64,000 nucleotides of DNA. Source: Comamonas serinivorans (GTDB lineage: Bacteria; Pseudomonadota; Gammaproteobacteria; Burkholderiales; Burkholderiaceae_C). The stretch lies in NCBI RefSeq assembly GCF_002158865.1, contig NZ_CP021455.1, forward strand, positions 2,542,001-2,606,000, written 5' to 3'. The notes under the pieces are model-generated. The model was not told where the DNA came from. It ran no database searches and saw only the letters and a list, made by a program, of their open reading frames with translations. A program made the position numbers and the translations under genes. This document shows, one piece after another, positions 62,008 through 64,000 of the stretch; the first letter of the stretch is position 1; each line of letters opens with the position of its first letter.

Positions 62008-62997
62008 ATGACATCCACCCCCATCTCCCGCCGCGCCGTGATGGCGCTCGGCGCTGCCGCCCTGTCCACCGCTGCGCTGCCGGCGCGCGCGGCCGACGCC
62101 TACCCGAGCCGGCCGCTCAAGCTCATCGTGCCCTTTCCGCCTGGCGGCCAGACCGATGCGCTGGGCCGCGCGCTGGGCAACTACATCAGCAAGGAGCTGG
62201 GCCAGCCGGTCATCGTGGACAACAAGCCCGGCGCCAACACCCACATCGGGCTGGAGCAGCTGCTGCGCGACCCGGCCGACGGCTACAGCATGCTGATCGC
62301 CGGTGCGCCCTCGTTCATCCAGAACCCGCTGCTGCTCAAGAACATCACCTACGACCCCAAGAAGGACATCCAGCTGCTGCTGCCGGTGACCGACATGCCC
62401 ATGATGATGGTCGTGCCCGCCAACCACCCGGCCAAGACGGTCAAGGAGTTCATCGCCCTGGCCAAGGCCAGCCCCGGCAAGCTGACCTTCGGCTCGACGG
62501 GCACCGGCGGCTCGGTGCACCTGTCGACCGAGCTGTTCGAGCAAATGGCCAGGATCGACCTGACCCACGTGCCCTACAAGGGCAGCGCCCCGGCCATGTC
62601 CGACCTGCTGACCGGCCGCATCGACGTGATGTTCGACGGCCCGACCACCAGCTTGCCGCACGTGCGGGCCGGCAAGCTGCGGCTGCTCGGCATCACCAGC
62701 AGGGACCGCGCCTCCTTCGTGCCCGAGGGCGTGCCCATCATCGAGAGCCTGCCGGGTTACCAGAGCACGCTGTGGTTCGGCATCATCACGCGCCAGGGCA
62801 TCCCCGACGAAGCGGGCAAGCGCCTCAAGGCCGCCGTCGACAAGGCGCTGCTCGACCCCGCCTTTCAAAAGCAGGTGACGGACCTGGGCAACCTGCCGCG
62901 CAAGCCGATGACGCACGAGCAGATCGCCAGCTTCCTGGCCAGCGAAGACCGCCGCTGGACCGACCTCATCAAGAGTCGCAACATCCACCTGGAGTAA
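62008..62997 (+). CDS. Bug-family (TctC-like) periplasmic binding protein
   Basis: 329 residues. The export signal is Tat-like (PISRRAVMALGAAALSTAAL, cleavage near ARAAD). LKLIVPFPPGGQTDALGRAL, VIVDNKPGANTHIGLEQL and THVPYKGSAPAMSDLLTGRI are Bug motifs. An acyl-CoA ligase gene follows 120 bp downstream and an SDR is divergent, so the ligand may be an acid that is then CoA-activated (inference). Its stop codon TAA lies inside the left end of a palindromic repeat (GGAGTAATG). Confidence 0.94.
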   Translation: MTSTPISRRAVMALGAAALSTAALPARAADAYPSRPLKLIVPFPPGGQTDALGRALGNYISKELGQPVIVDNKPGANTHIGLEQLLRDPADGYSMLIAGAPSFIQNPLLLKNITYDPKKDIQLLLPVTDMPMMMVVPANHPAKTVKEFIALAKASPGKLTFGSTGTGGSVHLSTELFEQMARIDLTHVPYKGSAPAMSDLLTGRIDVMFDGPTTSLPHVRAGKLRLLGITSRDRASFVPEGVPIIESLPGYQSTLWFGIITRQGIPDEAGKRLKAAVDKALLDPAFQKQVTDLGNLPRKPMTHEQIASFLASEDRRWTDLIKSRNIHLE

Positions 62998-63042
62998 TGC
63001 CGAATTGCCGTTGAATAGACAACGGCAATTCATCCATACCCC
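62991..63042. repeat. GTAT-ended palindromic repeat overlapping a stop codon
   Basis: 52 bp from GGAGTAATG to CCATACCCC with a perfect 12-bp stem GAATTGCCGTTG/CAACGGCAATTC around AATAGA. The first 7 bp overlap the end of the Bug receptor gene, whose TAA stop falls inside the repeat end. Confidence 0.88.
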
Positions 63043-63116
63043 ATAACCCGCCTGACATGGTGGCACTGCACGGCCCGCACGTGCCCCCCGCTTGCCAGGC
63101 CCACCGCTGCACCGCC

Positions 63117-64000
63117 ATGTCCGCCCCAGCCTCCCTGCCCGCTTCCCTCGCCCAGCACCACGCCACGGTTCACCCCTACGCCGGGCTGGACTTCAACTGG
63201 CTGCTCGACTCGCGCAGCAGCGCCCACCCCGACAAGACCTTCCTGACCTGGGAGCCCTTCCAGCAGGCCGACGGCAGCGAAGGCCAGGCCAAGGCCTACA
63301 CCTATGCCGCCTTCCGCGACCACGTGCTGGCCACGGCGCGCGCGCTGCTCGCGCAAGGGGTGAAGGCCGGTGACACGGTGCTCATCCACCTGGACAACTG
63401 CCCCGAATTCCTCTTCGCCTGGTGCGCCTGCGCGCGCCTCGGTGCCGTCGCCGTCACCACCAACACGCGCAGCGCACCCGACGAGCTGGACTACTTCGCC
63501 AGCCACAGCCAGGCCGTGGGCGTGATCAGCCAGACCGGCCTGGCCGACCGCCTGCCGCTGGGCGCCAGCTCGGGCCTGGGCTGGGTCGTGCTGCTGGACG
63601 ACATCGGCCAGCAGCAGACGGTGCCGGCCCAGCTGCCCGCCCACCTCACCTGGGCGCAGTTCATCGCCCGCGGCGAGGGTCGCGAGCTGCCAGCGCTGCC
63701 GGCCGACCCCGAGCGCAGCATGTCGGTGCAGTACACCTCGGGCACGACCTCGCGTCCCAAGGGCGTGCTGTTCACGCATGCCAACGCGCTGTTCTCGGGT
63801 CGGCAGAACGCGCTGCACGAGGGCCTGCAGGCGGACGACGTGCACATGATCCAGATGCCGCTGTTCCACCTCAACGCCCTGGGCTACTCCTTCCTGGCCT
63901 CGCTCTGGGCCGGCGCCTCCATCGTGCTGCAGCCGCGCTTTTCGGCCAGCCGCTTCTGGCCCGTGGCCGTGCGCAACCGCTGCACCTGGGGCTCGATGGT
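63117..64000 (+). CDS. AMP-dependent acyl-CoA ligase, 3' end outside window
   Basis: 294 codons are visible of an adenylate-forming enzyme that activates a carboxylic acid with ATP and CoA. The P-loop-like motif YTSGTTSRPKGVLFTHAN (A3 of the superfamily) is intact, except that S-R-P-K-G stands for the more usual G-x-P-K-G. LFHLNALGYSFLASLWAGAS and RFSASRFWPVAVR follow, resembling carnitine/crotonobetaine-CoA ligase-type proteins. It lies downstream of a Bug receptor. Substrate unknown. Confidence 0.9.
   Translation, partial: MSAPASLPASLAQHHATVHPYAGLDFNWLLDSRSSAHPDKTFLTWEPFQQADGSEGQAKAYTYAAFRDHVLATARALLAQGVKAGDTVLIHLDNCPEFLFAWCACARLGAVAVTTNTRSAPDELDYFASHSQAVGVISQTGLADRLPLGASSGLGWVVLLDDIGQQQTVPAQLPAHLTWAQFIARGEGRELPALPADPERSMSVQYTSGTTSRPKGVLFTHANALFSGRQNALHEGLQADDVHMIQMPLFHLNALGYSFLASLWAGASIVLQPRFSASRFWPVAVRNRCTWGSM

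Overview
The window is GC-rich (roughly two thirds G+C by eye), densely coding and typical of a betaproteobacterium in Burkholderiales, most likely family Comamonadaceae. The evidence is the run of Bug-type (tripartite tricarboxylate receptor, TctC-like) periplasmic binding proteins, the small Trp-rich membrane protein of TIGR04438 type, the maf-rng and YihY/DUF2069 neighbourhoods, and the two-ATP-cone class Ia ribonucleotide reductase. I found no rRNA, tRNA, CRISPR array, prophage or intact insertion sequence.

Layout. 0-6.3 kb: a seven-gene minus-strand operon, coupled by overlapping start/stop codons at all but one junction, for membrane fatty-acid modification (FAD oxidoreductase, DUF1365, CFA-type methyltransferase, chalcone-isomerase-like, GPH transporter, DUF3833 lipoprotein, SDR), with a divergent TetR regulator. 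7.2-10.8 kb: a decayed acyl-CoA synthetase, then guaB-guaA. 11.4-16.6 kb: YihY, a small hypothetical, DUF2069, maf-rng. 17-22.2 kb: Bug receptor, lipoyl-domain lpdA, CMD protein, glnB, small secreted protein. 22.6-27.8 kb: large FtsX-type permease plus AttH-like lipocalin without an ATPase, and a GNAT. 28.3-35.1 kb: Bug receptor, DUF1289, and nrdA-nrdB behind a cobalamin riboswitch. 35.3-44.7 kb: zinc-ribbon protein, a Bug/class II aldolase/TauD-dioxygenase operon with divergent LysR, thioredoxin-like protein, ybiB, YbjQ, MetY. 45.3-51.3 kb: Trp-rich protein, cytochrome c, malonyl-CoA decarboxylase, lgt, epimerase, flavodoxin-type reductase. 51.6-64 kb: Bug, GNAT, MarR plus Bcr-type exporter, MFS plus LysR, fumC, a frameshifted Cys-rich protein, SDR, Bug, and an acyl-CoA ligase cut by the window end.

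The most striking feature is a family of about 50-54 bp imperfect palindromes, roughly one per 2.5-3 kb. Their ends are nearly constant (G[CG]AGTATGG or GGGTATGG at one side, CCATACTGCC, CCATACTCC or CCATACCC at the other). The arms vary but stay complementary around a CCGTT...AACGG core with an A/T-rich loop. Most lie between genes, but one sits in frame in the interdomain linker of lpdA and another in frame in the FtsX-type permease. I know of no named family that fits; this is the best candidate for something undescribed.

Functionally the region mixes housekeeping (GMP synthesis, dNTP synthesis under B12 control, lipoprotein maturation, TCA cycle) with accessory carboxylate uptake and catabolism (five orphan Bug receptors, CoA ligase, malonyl-CoA decarboxylase, dioxygenase, aldolase) and drug-efflux modules. 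Coordinates of starts were chosen from overlaps, ribosome binding sites and family length; functions are by sequence recognition only, with no database search.
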